Shown here one piece after another: positions 1-7,664 of a stretch of 56,671 nucleotides of DNA. This stretch comes from JACCTH01 sp035281645 (lineage in GTDB: Bacteria > Actinomycetota > Acidimicrobiia > Spongiisociales > ZC4RG35), in NCBI GenBank assembly GCA_035281645.1, contig DATEDN010000085.1:1-56671 (forward strand). Reading direction: 5' to 3'. The translations under genes and the position numbers were made by a program. A model generated the notes under the pieces. It was not told the origin of the DNA. It was given only the letters and a program-made list of their open reading frames with translations, and searched no databases. Position 1 is the first letter of the stretch. Every line of letters begins with the position of its first letter.

Positions 1-699
1 TCGAAACCGCTCGATTCCCTCAGCGCCCCGTTGCCCAAGAGCTTCCAGGCCCAGCTGTCTCTCGACATCTAGTTGGAGTTCGACTCCCCGCAAGAGGGCG
101 GCCCGATCGCTCCGGAGGGTGACTTGAGGGTGAGCTGCGATTGATTCAGCCAGGGCGATGCTGGCTCCGAGAGCCTTTCCGGTCGGAACCATCCGGTTGA
201 CGAGCCCGATCGCCAGGGCTTCCTGTGCATCGACCTCGCGCCCGGTTAGGACCAGATCGAGGGCCCGGCCCCGGCCGATGACCAGCGGCAGCCGTTGGGT
301 TCCCCCGTCGATCAGGGGTACTCCGAACCGGCGCTCGAAGCAGCCGAAAGTGGCCGCTTCCGAGGCGACCCGAAGGTCGCACCAGAGTGCCATCTCCAGG
401 CCGCCGGCGACGCAATAGCCTTCGATGGCGGCGATGGTGGGCTTGCCGACGGTGGTGCGGGTGAACCCGAGATAGCCGTCGGGATGGTCGATGAGGTCGA
501 AGGCTTTGAGATCGCCTCCGGCGGAGAAGTGGCCTCCTTCGCCGTAGAGGATTCCGACTTGGGCGCTCTCATCGGAGTCGAATCGCTGCCAACAGGACCG
601 CAACGACTCGGCTGCAGCCAAATCGATGGCGTTCCGCCGCTCGGGCCGGTCGATGGTGATGATCGCCACCGACCCTTCCCGCCGGTACGACACCGTCAT
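1..699 (-). CDS. Enoyl-CoA hydratase/isomerase family protein (3' end cut by window edge)
   Basis: Crotonase-fold enzyme, expected to hydrate or isomerise acyl-CoA thioesters. 233 codons are present and reading runs off the window edge without a stop. The start ATG at 699 gives MTVSYRREGSVAIITIDRPE, the usual first strand of the family. Oxyanion-hole segments are visible as HFSAGGDL and GYCVAGGLEMALWCDLRVAS. A Glu follows in TFGCFERRFGVPLIDGGTQR, where the family carries a catalytic Glu. LTGREVDAQEALAIGLVN is the conserved helix after the core. The substrate cannot be told from sequence. Family assignment is secure; the missing C-terminus is only a window effect. Confidence 0.88.
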   Translation of the reverse strand, partial: MTVSYRREGSVAIITIDRPERRNAIDLAAAESLRSCWQRFDSDESAQVGILYGEGGHFSAGGDLKAFDLIDHPDGYLGFTRTTVGKPTIAAIEGYCVAGGLEMALWCDLRVASEAATFGCFERRFGVPLIDGGTQRLPLVIGRGRALDLVLTGREVDAQEALAIGLVNRMVPTGKALGASIALAESIAAHPQVTLRSDRAALLRGVELQLDVERQLGLEALGQRGAEGIERFR

Positions 700-702
700 G
701 AT

Positions 703-752
703 GCGAACCCAGGGTTCGGAGGGCGGTTCTGCCTATCTACCAGCCCAGAGAA
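703..752 (+). repeat. Intergenic repeat family A, copy 1 (degenerate)
   Basis: Starts with GCGAACCCAGGGTTCGG and continues with a segment containing GCCTATCTACCAGCCCAGAG. It lines up end to end with the copies at 8195-8244 and 20671-20720 read on the minus strand. The core GCGAACCC..GGGTTCG is itself an inverted repeat. The copy lies between the crotonase gene and the small ribosomal protein gene. Confidence 0.7.
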
Positions 753-764
753 CGTCGTGATTCG

Positions 765-854
765 TTACTTCTTCTTGTGGCGATTGGCCTTGAGACGCTT
801 GCGGTACTTGTGCTTGGACATTTTCTTGCGTCTCTTTTTGATCAATGAACCCAT
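765..854 (-). CDS. Small ribosomal protein bS22-like (AURKAIP1/COX24 domain), 29 aa
   Basis: A 29-residue, extremely basic peptide beginning MGSLIKKRRKKMSKHKYRK and ending in KKK before a TAA stop. Mycobacterial bS22, the small-subunit protein in the AURKAIP1/COX24 family, begins MGSVIKKRRKRM and has the same length and charge, so identification is by direct motif similarity. A GAGG element lies about 6 bases upstream of the ATG. The gene stands alone between a crotonase gene and thrB. Proteins this short are often missed by gene callers; length, start and composition all match the known actinobacterial family. Confidence 0.88.
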   Translation of the reverse strand: MGSLIKKRRKKMSKHKYRKRLKANRHKKK

Positions 855-937
855 GGAGCCTCAAACGTGATTGATTAGAACAGAACTAGCTTGGCCGCCC
901 CAGGCGCCGCCCGTCAAAACAACAGGCACCTGGGTTG

Positions 938-1813
938 TTACTCGTAGCCAGTAGCGGCCACTTTCAACTCCAGCACCCTGCCACCGGCGATGGCTGATTC
1001 GAGGGCCCGCGCCACTCTCACAACGTTTGCTGGATCGACCAACGCTACCACCGCCGGCCCTGAACCGGACCAGGATGCGTGGGCGGCGCCGGCGGCACGA
1101 GCCGCAGCCACTGCCTCTCCAGCCTCAGGCCGGAGCGAATTGCGCGGAGTCTCATGCATCTCATCGCCGGCGGAGGCCGCCAATAGTCGTTCATCCCCGC
1201 TGATCAATCCTCCCACTAAAGCCGCCAGTCGGCTCAGGGTTCGCACCACCGTCGCTCGTTCCAAACGATCCGGCAACGCCGCCCGGGCTTCATTGGTGGG
1301 AAGCGTCGAGTCTGGGACCGCCACCAGCGGAATTAGGGACGGATGCAAGGGGAGCCGCAGGACCGACCCGTCGTAAGCACACAACACGAGACCTCCGTAG
1401 ACGGAGGCGGCGGCGTTATCGGGATGGTCTTCCATCGCCGCCACTAGGTCGAAGACTTGGCGATCTTCCGGTTCCTCGCCATGCGCCCGCCACGCAGCAA
1501 CGGCGCCAGCGGTGGCGGCGGCGGCCGACGAACCGAGGCCCTTGCCGATCGGTATCTGGTTGTCGACGGTCAACCGCAAGGGACGCTCTATGCCGACCGC
1601 TCGCTGCGCCGCCATCAAGACCGCATCCGCTGAGCCGCCGGGGCGCTCCTCGCCGACGTGCTCGATCTCCCATCGGTCCGCGGGGATCGCTCGCACCCGA
1701 CACCGCAGGTCGAGCGCCAGCGCCAATACGTCGAAGCCCGGCCCGAGATTGGCCGAGGAGGCGGGGGCGGAGGCATCTGCCACCTCCGGAGGGTATGGCG
1801 AGGAGCTACTCAA
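938..1813 (-). CDS. thrB: Homoserine kinase
   Basis: GHMP kinase that phosphorylates L-homoserine with ATP in threonine biosynthesis. The N-terminus carries APASSANLGPGFDVLALAL. The ATP-binding motif IPIGKGLGSSAAAATAG follows near residue 90, and the C-terminal motif is ASWSGSGPAVVALV. No ATG precedes the conserved core. I place the start at a TTG (1813) that overlaps the TGA of the upstream PhzF-like gene as TTGA, a junction repeated elsewhere in this window. A GTG at 1783 is an alternative that starts closer to the conserved APASSAN segment. About 290 residues, normal for the family. Confidence 0.88.
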   Translation of the reverse strand: MSSSSPYPPEVADASAPASSANLGPGFDVLALALDLRCRVRAIPADRWEIEHVGEERPGGSADAVLMAAQRAVGIERPLRLTVDNQIPIGKGLGSSAAAATAGAVAAWRAHGEEPEDRQVFDLVAAMEDHPDNAAASVYGGLVLCAYDGSVLRLPLHPSLIPLVAVPDSTLPTNEARAALPDRLERATVVRTLSRLAALVGGLISGDERLLAASAGDEMHETPRNSLRPEAGEAVAAARAAGAAHASWSGSGPAVVALVDPANVVRVARALESAIAGGRVLELKVAATGYE

Positions 1814-2589
1814 ATGCTCAGAAACCGAACCTCGTCCTTTTGCACCTCGCCACCGATATGGGTATGGGAGGGGTCCCAACGCAACTGGATGATTGACGGG
1901 TGGCCCATCTCGGCACCCTGCTCGATGACGAGCTCGCCTTCCGCGCTGCCCTGACTGCGAAGGTAGGAAGCGAGCGCCACCGCCGCGCTACCGGTGGCGG
2001 GGTCCTCGGGAATTCCGGCGCCGGGGATGAAGAACCGAGCCCTCACTCTGTCGGGCTCCGACCGAGCCCACAGGTAGATGGAGTCGAAGCCGGCGGCGTC
2101 AGTCGGAACTGAGGCCGCACTCACCTCGGCGGGAGTCTCTACTTCCACCAAGAGATACCGAAGTGGCATCTCTACCACCACTGTGTCCTTTGCATTCACC
2201 CAGCCGCCTAGCCCAGCCTCCACCTTGCTCACCGGTTGACCGCCCGCGGCTTTGATCCAGGTGGTATCGCCCGCCGACGATATGTCAACGGTGCCGACTG
2301 GGCACTCGATCGCCCCTGGATCCTGTGGCCCCAGATTTAACAAGAGCCAAGCGGCCCCGACCAAGGGGTGTCCGGCAAAGGGCAGCTCACTGCTCGGGGT
2401 AAAAATTCGGGCGTAGGGCCGGGGCTCGTCAAACCAGCGAAGAAAGACGGTCTCCGAAAATCCGAGCTCGGTGGCGATGCGCTGCATCTTGTCGTCATCG
2501 AGGCCGAGGATGTCCGTCACCACGCCCAAGGAATTGCCGCCTTCGCCTTGGCGGGTGAAGACTCGGAGGACGTAGCAGTGACGGGGCAC
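1810..2589 (-). CDS. PhzF family epimerase/isomerase-like protein
   Basis: 259 residues with the hallmarks of the PhzF / diaminopimelate-epimerase fold. SETVF near residue 45 contains the catalytic Glu of PhzF. ELPFAGHPLVGAA is the family motif, and EDPATGSAAVALA lies in the C-terminal half. Members outside phenazine clusters mostly have unknown substrates, and no phenazine genes are nearby, so no pathway is proposed. The gene is co-oriented with thrB and overlaps it by 4 bases, which suggests coupled translation. Confidence 0.87.
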   Translation of the reverse strand: MPRHCYVLRVFTRQGEGGNSLGVVTDILGLDDDKMQRIATELGFSETVFLRWFDEPRPYARIFTPSSELPFAGHPLVGAAWLLLNLGPQDPGAIECPVGTVDISSAGDTTWIKAAGGQPVSKVEAGLGGWVNAKDTVVVEMPLRYLLVEVETPAEVSAASVPTDAAGFDSIYLWARSEPDRVRARFFIPGAGIPEDPATGSAAVALASYLRSQGSAEGELVIEQGAEMGHPSIIQLRWDPSHTHIGGEVQKDEVRFLSI

Positions 2590-2620
2590 AGGTTGGTTTT
2601 ACCAGGCCGGTACGGTTCAA

Positions 2621-2845
2621 TTGAACCCGGTGAGAGACATTCTCGGACTCGACAGCTTGGTGGCCGAAATGGTTACCGGACTGGGTCTGGCTTTGATCGT
2701 CGGAAACCTATTGGCCTGGCGCAAGCATCGAGCGGGCGGGACTCCGGCCGGGGTGTCGGGCACCTATCGGCCCGGTCGGGTCCGGTTTCTGCTCGTGGTG
2801 GGAGTCCTGATGACGATCTGGGGTCTGAGCTCGCTTCTTGCGTAG
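2621..2845 (+). CDS. Small two-helix membrane protein
   Basis: A 74-residue protein with two hydrophobic segments, roughly residues 17-33 (MVTGLGLALIVGNLLAW) and 55-73 (FLLVVGVLMTIWGLSSLLA), joined by a basic loop. I do not recognise a family. The ATG at 2621 is the first available start. The stop codon sits inside the left arm of a perfect 22-bp inverted repeat, so the mRNA should end just after translation. The gene diverges from the PhzF-like gene, with only about 30 bases between the two starts. Confidence 0.7.
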   Translation: MNPVRDILGLDSLVAEMVTGLGLALIVGNLLAWRKHRAGGTPAGVSGTYRPGRVRFLLVVGVLMTIWGLSSLLA

Positions 2846-2882
2846 AAATGGGCACATTTATGTGCCCATTTCTACGCAAGAA
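2835..2882 (+). terminator. Perfect 22-bp hairpin at the end of the small membrane protein gene
   Basis: The left arm (2835-2856) and right arm (2861-2882) are exact reverse complements around a TTTA loop. The left arm contains the last codons and TAG stop of the upstream gene (CTTCTTGCGTAG). It lacks a long T-tract, so it may act as a strong stem terminator or mRNA-stabilising hairpin. The outer arm TCTTGCGTA recurs in an inverted repeat at 19306-19349. Confidence 0.7.
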
Positions 2883-2906
2883 TGAATTGGTAACCTCCTG
2901 GCCCCC

Positions 2907-2977
2907 GCGGATGTAGTTCAACGGCAGAACACGGGCTTCCCAAGCCTGAAGTGGGGGTTCGATTCCCCTCATCCGCT
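2907..2977 (+). tRNA. tRNA-Gly (anticodon CCC)
   Basis: Folds as a complete cloverleaf. The acceptor GCGGATG pairs with CATCCGC, and the D-stem is GTTC/GAAC. The anticodon stem CGGGC/GCCTG encloses loop TTCCCAA, placing CCC at positions 34-36. The T arm is GGGGG-TTCGATT-CCCCT. The discriminator is T and no CCA is encoded. The dcd start codon begins only 2 bases after the tRNA. Confidence 0.95.
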
Positions 2978-2979
2978 CA

Positions 2980-3555
2980 ATGATTCTTTCCGACATCGAT
3001 CTGGAGAAAGAAATCGCTTCGGGTCGGCTGGTGATCGAGCCACTCGGTGCTAACGCCATTCAACCCTCATCGGTCGATCTCAGGGTTGGGAATCAGTTTC
3101 GAGTCTTCAACAACAGCCGATATCCGTACATCGACGTCCGCCAGCCGATGGAAGACCTCACCGAACTGGTTGCCACCGAAGGAGACGAGCCCTTCATCCT
3201 CCATCCGGGGGAATTCGTTCTTGGCACCACCATCGAGCGGGTGCAGCTTCCCAACGACCTTGTCGGGAGACTTGAAGGCAAGAGCTCCCTGGGACGTCTC
3301 GGGCTCTTGATTCACAGCACCGCCGGCTTCGTCGATGCTGGCTATCGGGGCTATCTGACGCTGGAACTGTCGAACGTGGCCAACCTCCCGATAACCCTCT
3401 ATTCAGGGATGAAGATCGGGCAAATCAGTTTTTTTCGACTCTCGACAGCGGCGCGCTCCCCCTATGGGACCGCCGGCCTGCAATCGAAGTACCTCGAACA
3501 GGTGGGGCCGACGCCCTCGCGCTATTGGGAGAACTTCGAGTCGAGTTCGGAGTAA
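2980..3555 (+). CDS. dcd: dCTP deaminase
   Basis: 191 residues. Deaminates dCTP; actinobacterial relatives such as the M. tuberculosis enzyme are bifunctional and yield dUMP directly. Recognised by MILSDIDLEKEI at the start, QPSSVDLRVG, the core EGKSSLGRLGLLIHSTAGFV followed by DAGYRGYLTLEL with the catalytic Glu, and the C-terminal QVGPTPSRYWENF. The ATG follows the tRNA-Gly gene by 2 bases, so the two are probably co-transcribed and tRNA 3' processing must cut just before the start codon. Its 3' end overlaps the convergent metallohydrolase gene by 34 bases. Confidence 0.95.
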   Translation: MILSDIDLEKEIASGRLVIEPLGANAIQPSSVDLRVGNQFRVFNNSRYPYIDVRQPMEDLTELVATEGDEPFILHPGEFVLGTTIERVQLPNDLVGRLEGKSSLGRLGLLIHSTAGFVDAGYRGYLTLELSNVANLPITLYSGMKIGQISFFRLSTAARSPYGTAGLQSKYLEQVGPTPSRYWENFESSSE

Positions 3556-4325
3556 GCGCGGGCCAGTGCCTCCCGCGCCGGCTCCTCGGGATAGGGAGAG
3601 TCGCCCAAATCGATCTCCTCTACGGCAAGCCCAGCCTCCCTGCCGTCCCGAGCCGCTCGGGCGACCCAGGCGAGGTCGAAACGCGCCACCACCAAGTGCT
3701 CGGAATCGACGGGTGCGCCGTGGCCAGGGACGATCACTTCGTTGGCAGCCTCGGCGAGACGCCCTACCGTTTCCACCCAGGCGATCGGAAATGAATCACC
3801 GAACGAGGGCGGGCTCCCCTCTTCCACCAAATCCCCCGCAAAAGTGACTTCCCCGACGTGGAGCACAGCGTCGTTGTCGGTGTGCCCACGCCCGTAGTAA
3901 ACGAGGTTGACCGTACGGTTGCCGAGATCGATGGTGGCGCTTTCTTCGAATAGCTCGGTGGGCGGCGTGATGACCACCTCTCGATAGGACTCCTCGCCGG
4001 GATAGCTCTCGCTGATTTCCTTCTTGGTGGCCTCCCCTGATTCGAGCAGGGTTTCAGCGCAACGTCGATGGCCCCAGATACGAGTGTTTGCGAAACGCTG
4101 ATTGCCAAAGGTGTGGTCCCAGTGATGATGGGTGTTGAAGAGCCATCCGATCGGCTGCTTTGTCACTGAGCGCAACTCGCCTAGCAACTCGTCGGCTTCC
4201 CGGGGATTGGTCCGGGAGTCGATCACCAGGGCTTGTTCCGCCCCGAGGACCAATCCGACGTTGTGATCGAAGGGATGGTCGTATCGACGGACGAAGATGC
4301 CGTCCGAGAGCTGGCGCCAGGTCAT
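3522..4325 (-). CDS. MBL-fold metallo-hydrolase
   Basis: 267 residues with the metallo-beta-lactamase fold. The zinc motif appears as NTHHHWDHTFGN near residue 65 (HxHxDH type). The downstream ligands are in FAGDLVEEG and VPGHGAPVD. The overall form resembles the glyoxalase II / metallo-beta-lactamase-like hydrolases with broad substrates. No substrate can be assigned. It is convergent with dcd, and the last 34 bases of each gene are shared on opposite strands. No neighbour appears functionally linked. Confidence 0.85.
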   Translation of the reverse strand: MTWRQLSDGIFVRRYDHPFDHNVGLVLGAEQALVIDSRTNPREADELLGELRSVTKQPIGWLFNTHHHWDHTFGNQRFANTRIWGHRRCAETLLESGEATKKEISESYPGEESYREVVITPPTELFEESATIDLGNRTVNLVYYGRGHTDNDAVLHVGEVTFAGDLVEEGSPPSFGDSFPIAWVETVGRLAEAANEVIVPGHGAPVDSEHLVVARFDLAWVARAARDGREAGLAVEEIDLGDSPYPEEPAREALARAYSELDSKFSQ

Positions 4326-4512
4326 GGGCCGAACTTAACCGGCCCACCATCAGAGGCAAGCGGACTAGTTCTTAGGTGCTGAGTACTTCTGATTCTCCAT
4401 CGACCGGCGCTATCGCCGATAAACAAGAAGACAACTGAATCTCCTGGCGAAGACCGAGACTCTCCCCCTCCAAGAGAATCTTCCAATCCTCCATCGGACG
4501 GAGCCAGGGACC

Positions 4513-4548
4513 GAAAAGCGGCTCCGCCACATCGACGGGCCGCTTTTC
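4513..4548. terminator. Candidate terminator between dnaB and the MBL-fold gene
   Basis: An inverted repeat GAAAAGCGGC / GCCGCTTTTC (arms 4513-4522 and 4539-4548) lies just downstream of dnaB on the minus strand. T residues are part of the arm on either strand. The rest of the 258-base gap between the two genes shows nothing further that I can name. Confidence 0.55.
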
Positions 4549-4583
4549 ATTTCCCTCCCTAACAACCGCCCCCTCCGGAGGTC

Positions 4584-5933
4584 TCAGCCGAGATCGCGGC
4601 CGATGTCGGTGAAGCGTGTGTAGTTGGCCTGGAATGTCATTTTCACCGTGCCCGTCTCCCCCGAACGATGTTTTGCCACGTGCACCTCGGCCACCCCTTT
4701 CTGATCGGTGTCCTTGCGGTAGTACTCGTCGCGATATATGAACATGACGATGTCGGCGTCCTGTTCGAGCGCTCCCGATTCCCTCAGGTCGGAAAGGCGG
4801 GGTCGTTTCTCTTCCCTCTGTTCGGAGGAACGGTTGAGCTGTGACACCCCGATGATGGGAACCCCGAGTTCGATGGCCAAGTTCTTCAAACCCCGGGAGA
4901 TCTCTGCGATCTCCTGTTGGCGGTTCTCACGGGAGTTTCCCTGCATCAGTTGCAGGTAGTCGACGACCACCAGGTCAAGGTTGTGCGATCTCTCGACCCG
5001 GCGGCACTTCGCCCTGATGTCGGTGACGTTCACAATGGAGGAGTCGTCGACGAAAATCGGGGCGCGGAACATCTTGTTGGCGGCGTTGGTGACGCGTTCC
5101 CACCCACGATCGTCGAGCGCACCCGTTCGAAGCTGGCGGGAGTCGACGCCGCCTACCGAGCACAGCATGCGCTGCACGATCTCCTCCTTGGACATCTCCA
5201 GGCTGAAGATCGCCACGGTCTTCCCCTTCATGGCGACATTGCTGGCCATATTCAGCGCCAGAGTGCTTTTGCCCATGCTGGGGCGAGCGGCGACGACGAC
5301 GAAATTGGCCGGATGGAAGCCCCCCACCAGCTTGTCGAGATCGCGGAATCCGGTTGCCAGTCCCGTGACGGGATCGGACCCGTCGAGCTCGGAGACCTTC
5401 CCCAACACCTCGCCGAAAAGCGGGCCAATGAACACCATGCCTTTGGCTGCACGCTTCTCCGCCACCGAGAAGACGTGCTGTTCTGCCCGATCGAGGACTG
5501 TCGCGATCTCATCTTCGGTGTGAAAGGCGAGCTCTGATACCACCGAGCCGGCCTTGATCAATGACCGCCGCAACCCGTGCTCTTCGACGATGGCGGCGTA
5601 ATAACCGATATTCGACACTCCCGGCACCATGTCGATGAGGCCGGTGAGATAGCCGATGCCGCCGACTTTGTCGAGGTACTCGCGTCGACGCAACTCCTCA
5701 GAGACGGTCACCGCATCGAGCGGCTCGTTGCTGTTGTAGAGGGCGAGAATCGCCTCGAAGATCGACTGATGGGCGGGGACGTAGAAATCCTCAGGAACGA
5801 GCACGTCCATAACGTCGTGCGCCGCTTCCGACGAAAGCAGAATCCCACCAAGGACCGACACCTCGGCCTCGCGCGAGTGGGGAGGTACCCGAGTTGCAGC
5901 TCGCGGGCGCTCTGTCAGCGTCGTCATCGCCAT
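4584..5933 (-). CDS. dnaB: Replicative DNA helicase
   Basis: 449 residues. Hexameric helicase that unwinds DNA at the fork. An N-terminal DnaB domain (from about residue 18, PPHSREAEVSVLGGIL) is followed by a RecA-like motor with Walker A ARPSMGKSTLALNMA, Walker B LVVVDYLQLM and QLNRSSEQREEKRPRLSDLR. No intein interrupts the Walker A region, unlike several mycobacterial dnaB genes. The gene follows rplI by about 100 bases on the same strand, the common rpsF-ssb-rpsR-rplI-dnaB order. An imperfect stem (AGAGCG/CGCTCT) sits in the rplI-dnaB gap. Confidence 0.96.
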   Translation of the reverse strand: MAMTTLTERPRAATRVPPHSREAEVSVLGGILLSSEAAHDVMDVLVPEDFYVPAHQSIFEAILALYNSNEPLDAVTVSEELRRREYLDKVGGIGYLTGLIDMVPGVSNIGYYAAIVEEHGLRRSLIKAGSVVSELAFHTEDEIATVLDRAEQHVFSVAEKRAAKGMVFIGPLFGEVLGKVSELDGSDPVTGLATGFRDLDKLVGGFHPANFVVVAARPSMGKSTLALNMASNVAMKGKTVAIFSLEMSKEEIVQRMLCSVGGVDSRQLRTGALDDRGWERVTNAANKMFRAPIFVDDSSIVNVTDIRAKCRRVERSHNLDLVVVDYLQLMQGNSRENRQQEIAEISRGLKNLAIELGVPIIGVSQLNRSSEQREEKRPRLSDLRESGALEQDADIVMFIYRDEYYRKDTDQKGVAEVHVAKHRSGETGTVKMTFQANYTRFTDIGRDLG

Positions 5934-6031
5934 GCAATCTGGCAGGCGACTGTGACAGAAATCGCTACTTCAAGAGCGAGATTTACCGCTCTCGCAAATC
6001 CACATACCTTTCCACGGAGATATCCACCGAT

Positions 6032-6478
6032 TCAGGCCGGAATGACGTCGATGGTCACCGGTACCGCAATCTCGGGATGGAAGCGAACGGTGATCTGGTG
6101 GAGTCCGATCGCTTTGATCGGCTCGGCCAGTTCGACGTGCTTTCGTTCGATTTGAAGACCGGTGAATTTGCGAATCCCTTCGACGACATCGGCGACCCCC
6201 ACCGATCCATAAAGACGGCCTTCATCACCTGCCTGCGCCGCCAGCACCACTCTGGTGCCGCCCAGCTGGGAGGCAAGGTCCTCGGCTTCTTGACGCAGTT
6301 TTTTCTCGGCCGCTCCCCGGGCCGCGGCTGCCTGCTCCGCAGCGGCAATGGAAGCGGGCGTGGCCTTGGTGGCGAGCTTGTTCGGAAGGAGGTAGTTGCG
6401 GGCATAGCCGTCGGACACCTCGACGACATCTCCGCGCTCGCCCAGCGTGCTGACATCGGCGTTGAGCACCAGCTTCAT
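6032..6478 (-). CDS. rplI: 50S ribosomal protein bL9
   Basis: 148 residues, the family length. Starts MKLVLNADVSTLGERGDVVE and includes the N-domain GYARNYLLPNKLA, followed by the long central helix rich in Ala, Arg and Glu, then a C-terminal beta domain. The ATG at 6478 is chosen because it begins the conserved domain and overlaps the rpsR stop as TGATG, indicating coupled translation. In-frame codons further upstream belong to rpsR. Confidence 0.96.
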   Translation of the reverse strand: MKLVLNADVSTLGERGDVVEVSDGYARNYLLPNKLATKATPASIAAAEQAAAARGAAEKKLRQEAEDLASQLGGTRVVLAAQAGDEGRLYGSVGVADVVEGIRKFTGLQIERKHVELAEPIKAIGLHQITVRFHPEIAVPVTIDVIPA

Positions 6479-6750
6479 CAGCGCCCCATGTATCCGAGCA
6501 AGGCCATCTCCCGGGCGTTCTTGATGGCAACGGCCACCTCTCGCTGGTGGCGAGGGCAATTGCCGTTGACCCGACGGGAGCGGATCTTGGCCCGATCCGA
6601 GAGGTACTTGCGCAAGAGCGATACGTCCTTCCAGTCGACGTAGTCAACTTTCTCCTGGCAGAAGTAACAGATCTTCTTCTTCATCCGCCGGAACTGACCT
6701 TCCGGCCGGCGCTTCTTTTGTTTGCGATCGAGGTTCGTGGCCCGAGCCAT
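6478..6750 (-). CDS. rpsR: 30S ribosomal protein bS18
   Basis: 90 residues with the bS18 core VDYVDWKDVSLLRKYLSDRAKI, then RSRRVNGNCPRHQREVAVAIKNARE. It carries a CYFC pair near residue 28 and a further Cys in NCPRHQ, suggesting the zinc-binding form of the protein. It lies between ssb and rplI in the standard order, and its stop overlaps the rplI start. Confidence 0.96.
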   Translation of the reverse strand: MARATNLDRKQKKRRPEGQFRRMKKKICYFCQEKVDYVDWKDVSLLRKYLSDRAKIRSRRVNGNCPRHQREVAVAIKNAREMALLGYMGR

Positions 6751-6774
6751 TACGTGTTTCCTTTCAAGTCCGAA

Positions 6775-7221
6775 CTAAAACGGGGCCTCGTCGGGGCCGT
6801 AGTCGTCACGGGCGACGGGTCCTGGTGGGACCGAGCTCCCCTGCGGGGCAAATTCCCCGCCGGATTTAGCGGTCTTGTTGACGGTGGCGGTTGCCCACCG
6901 CAGGCTGGGACCGATTTCGTCGATCTGCAGCTCGACCACCGACCGCTTCTCGCCCTGCTCCGTCTCCCACGAGCGCTGCTCGAGACGACCCGTGACTATC
7001 ACCCGGGCACCCTTCTGGAGCGACTCGGAGACGTTCTCGGCGTGCTCGCGCCAGACGGTGCCCCCAAAGAAGCTGGTCTCCTCCTGCCATTCGTTGTTTT
7101 GATCTCGCCAGCGACGATTGACGGCCAGGCGGATCTTGACCATCGGCACCCCCGAGGGCGTGAACCGCATCTCGGGGTCCTCGACCAGATTCCCCACCAG
7201 CACAACGTTGTTCAACGACAT
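6775..7221 (-). CDS. ssb: Single-stranded DNA-binding protein
   Basis: 148 residues: an N-terminal OB-fold (MSLNNVVLVGNLVEDPEMRF ... VTGRLEQRSWETEQGEKRS) to about residue 110, a short Gly/Pro/Ser linker, and an acidic tip ending DEAPF, close to the DDIPF tip through which SSB recruits partners. The linker is short for an actinobacterial SSB. Located in the rpsF-ssb-rpsR-rplI operon, 24 bases upstream of rpsR. Confidence 0.95.
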   Translation of the reverse strand: MSLNNVVLVGNLVEDPEMRFTPSGVPMVKIRLAVNRRWRDQNNEWQEETSFFGGTVWREHAENVSESLQKGARVIVTGRLEQRSWETEQGEKRSVVELQIDEIGPSLRWATATVNKTAKSGGEFAPQGSSVPPGPVARDDYGPDEAPF

Positions 7222-7285
7222 GGAATTCCTCCTTGGATCGATAACCCGACTATGGGGGTCGGGGGGGACAAATCAAGGCCCTCGT

Positions 7286-7582
7286 TCACTGCTTGACCCC
7301 GGCTGGCTGGATGATCTTGTGCCGGACCACCTCGTCTTGGAGCGTGAGCATCCGATGGAGATCGTTGATTGCCGGCGGCTCGGCCTGGAAAGTCAGAACC
7401 GAGTAGTAACCGTCGTGAAGGTGGTCGATTTCGTAGGCAAACCTTCGTTTGCCCCATAGGTCTCGGCCACTGACCGTGGCCCCCCGCTCGGTGAGGAAGG
7501 TGGCGATGCCGTCAACCCGGCTCTCAACATCATCCTCACCCAAATCGGGGCGATGGATAGTCATCACCTCGTAGGTGCGCAT
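7286..7582 (-). CDS. rpsF: 30S ribosomal protein bS6
   Basis: 98 residues: MRTYEVMTIHRPDLGEDDVE, RDLWGKRRFAYEIDHLHDGYYSVLTF and the C-terminal RHKIIQP are bS6 hallmarks. A strong AGGAGGAAA element lies just upstream of the ATG. It is the first gene of the rpsF-ssb-rpsR-rplI operon. In many bacteria bS6-bS18 binds its own leader; I see no clear autoregulatory stem in the short upstream region. Confidence 0.95.
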   Translation of the reverse strand: MRTYEVMTIHRPDLGEDDVESRVDGIATFLTERGATVSGRDLWGKRRFAYEIDHLHDGYYSVLTFQAEPPAINDLHRMLTLQDEVVRHKIIQPAGVKQ

Positions 7583-7664
7583 ATTTTCCTCCTGTGGACA
7601 TCCGGCTTGCGGAAGGCTCCGATCTGCCCATGCGGGAGTTGGCGGAGCAGGGTGTGTGAAGCAG

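Noticed and set aside
4584..5933. Intein in dnaB, as in mycobacteria
   Set aside because: Walker A and flanking motifs are continuous and the protein has normal length.
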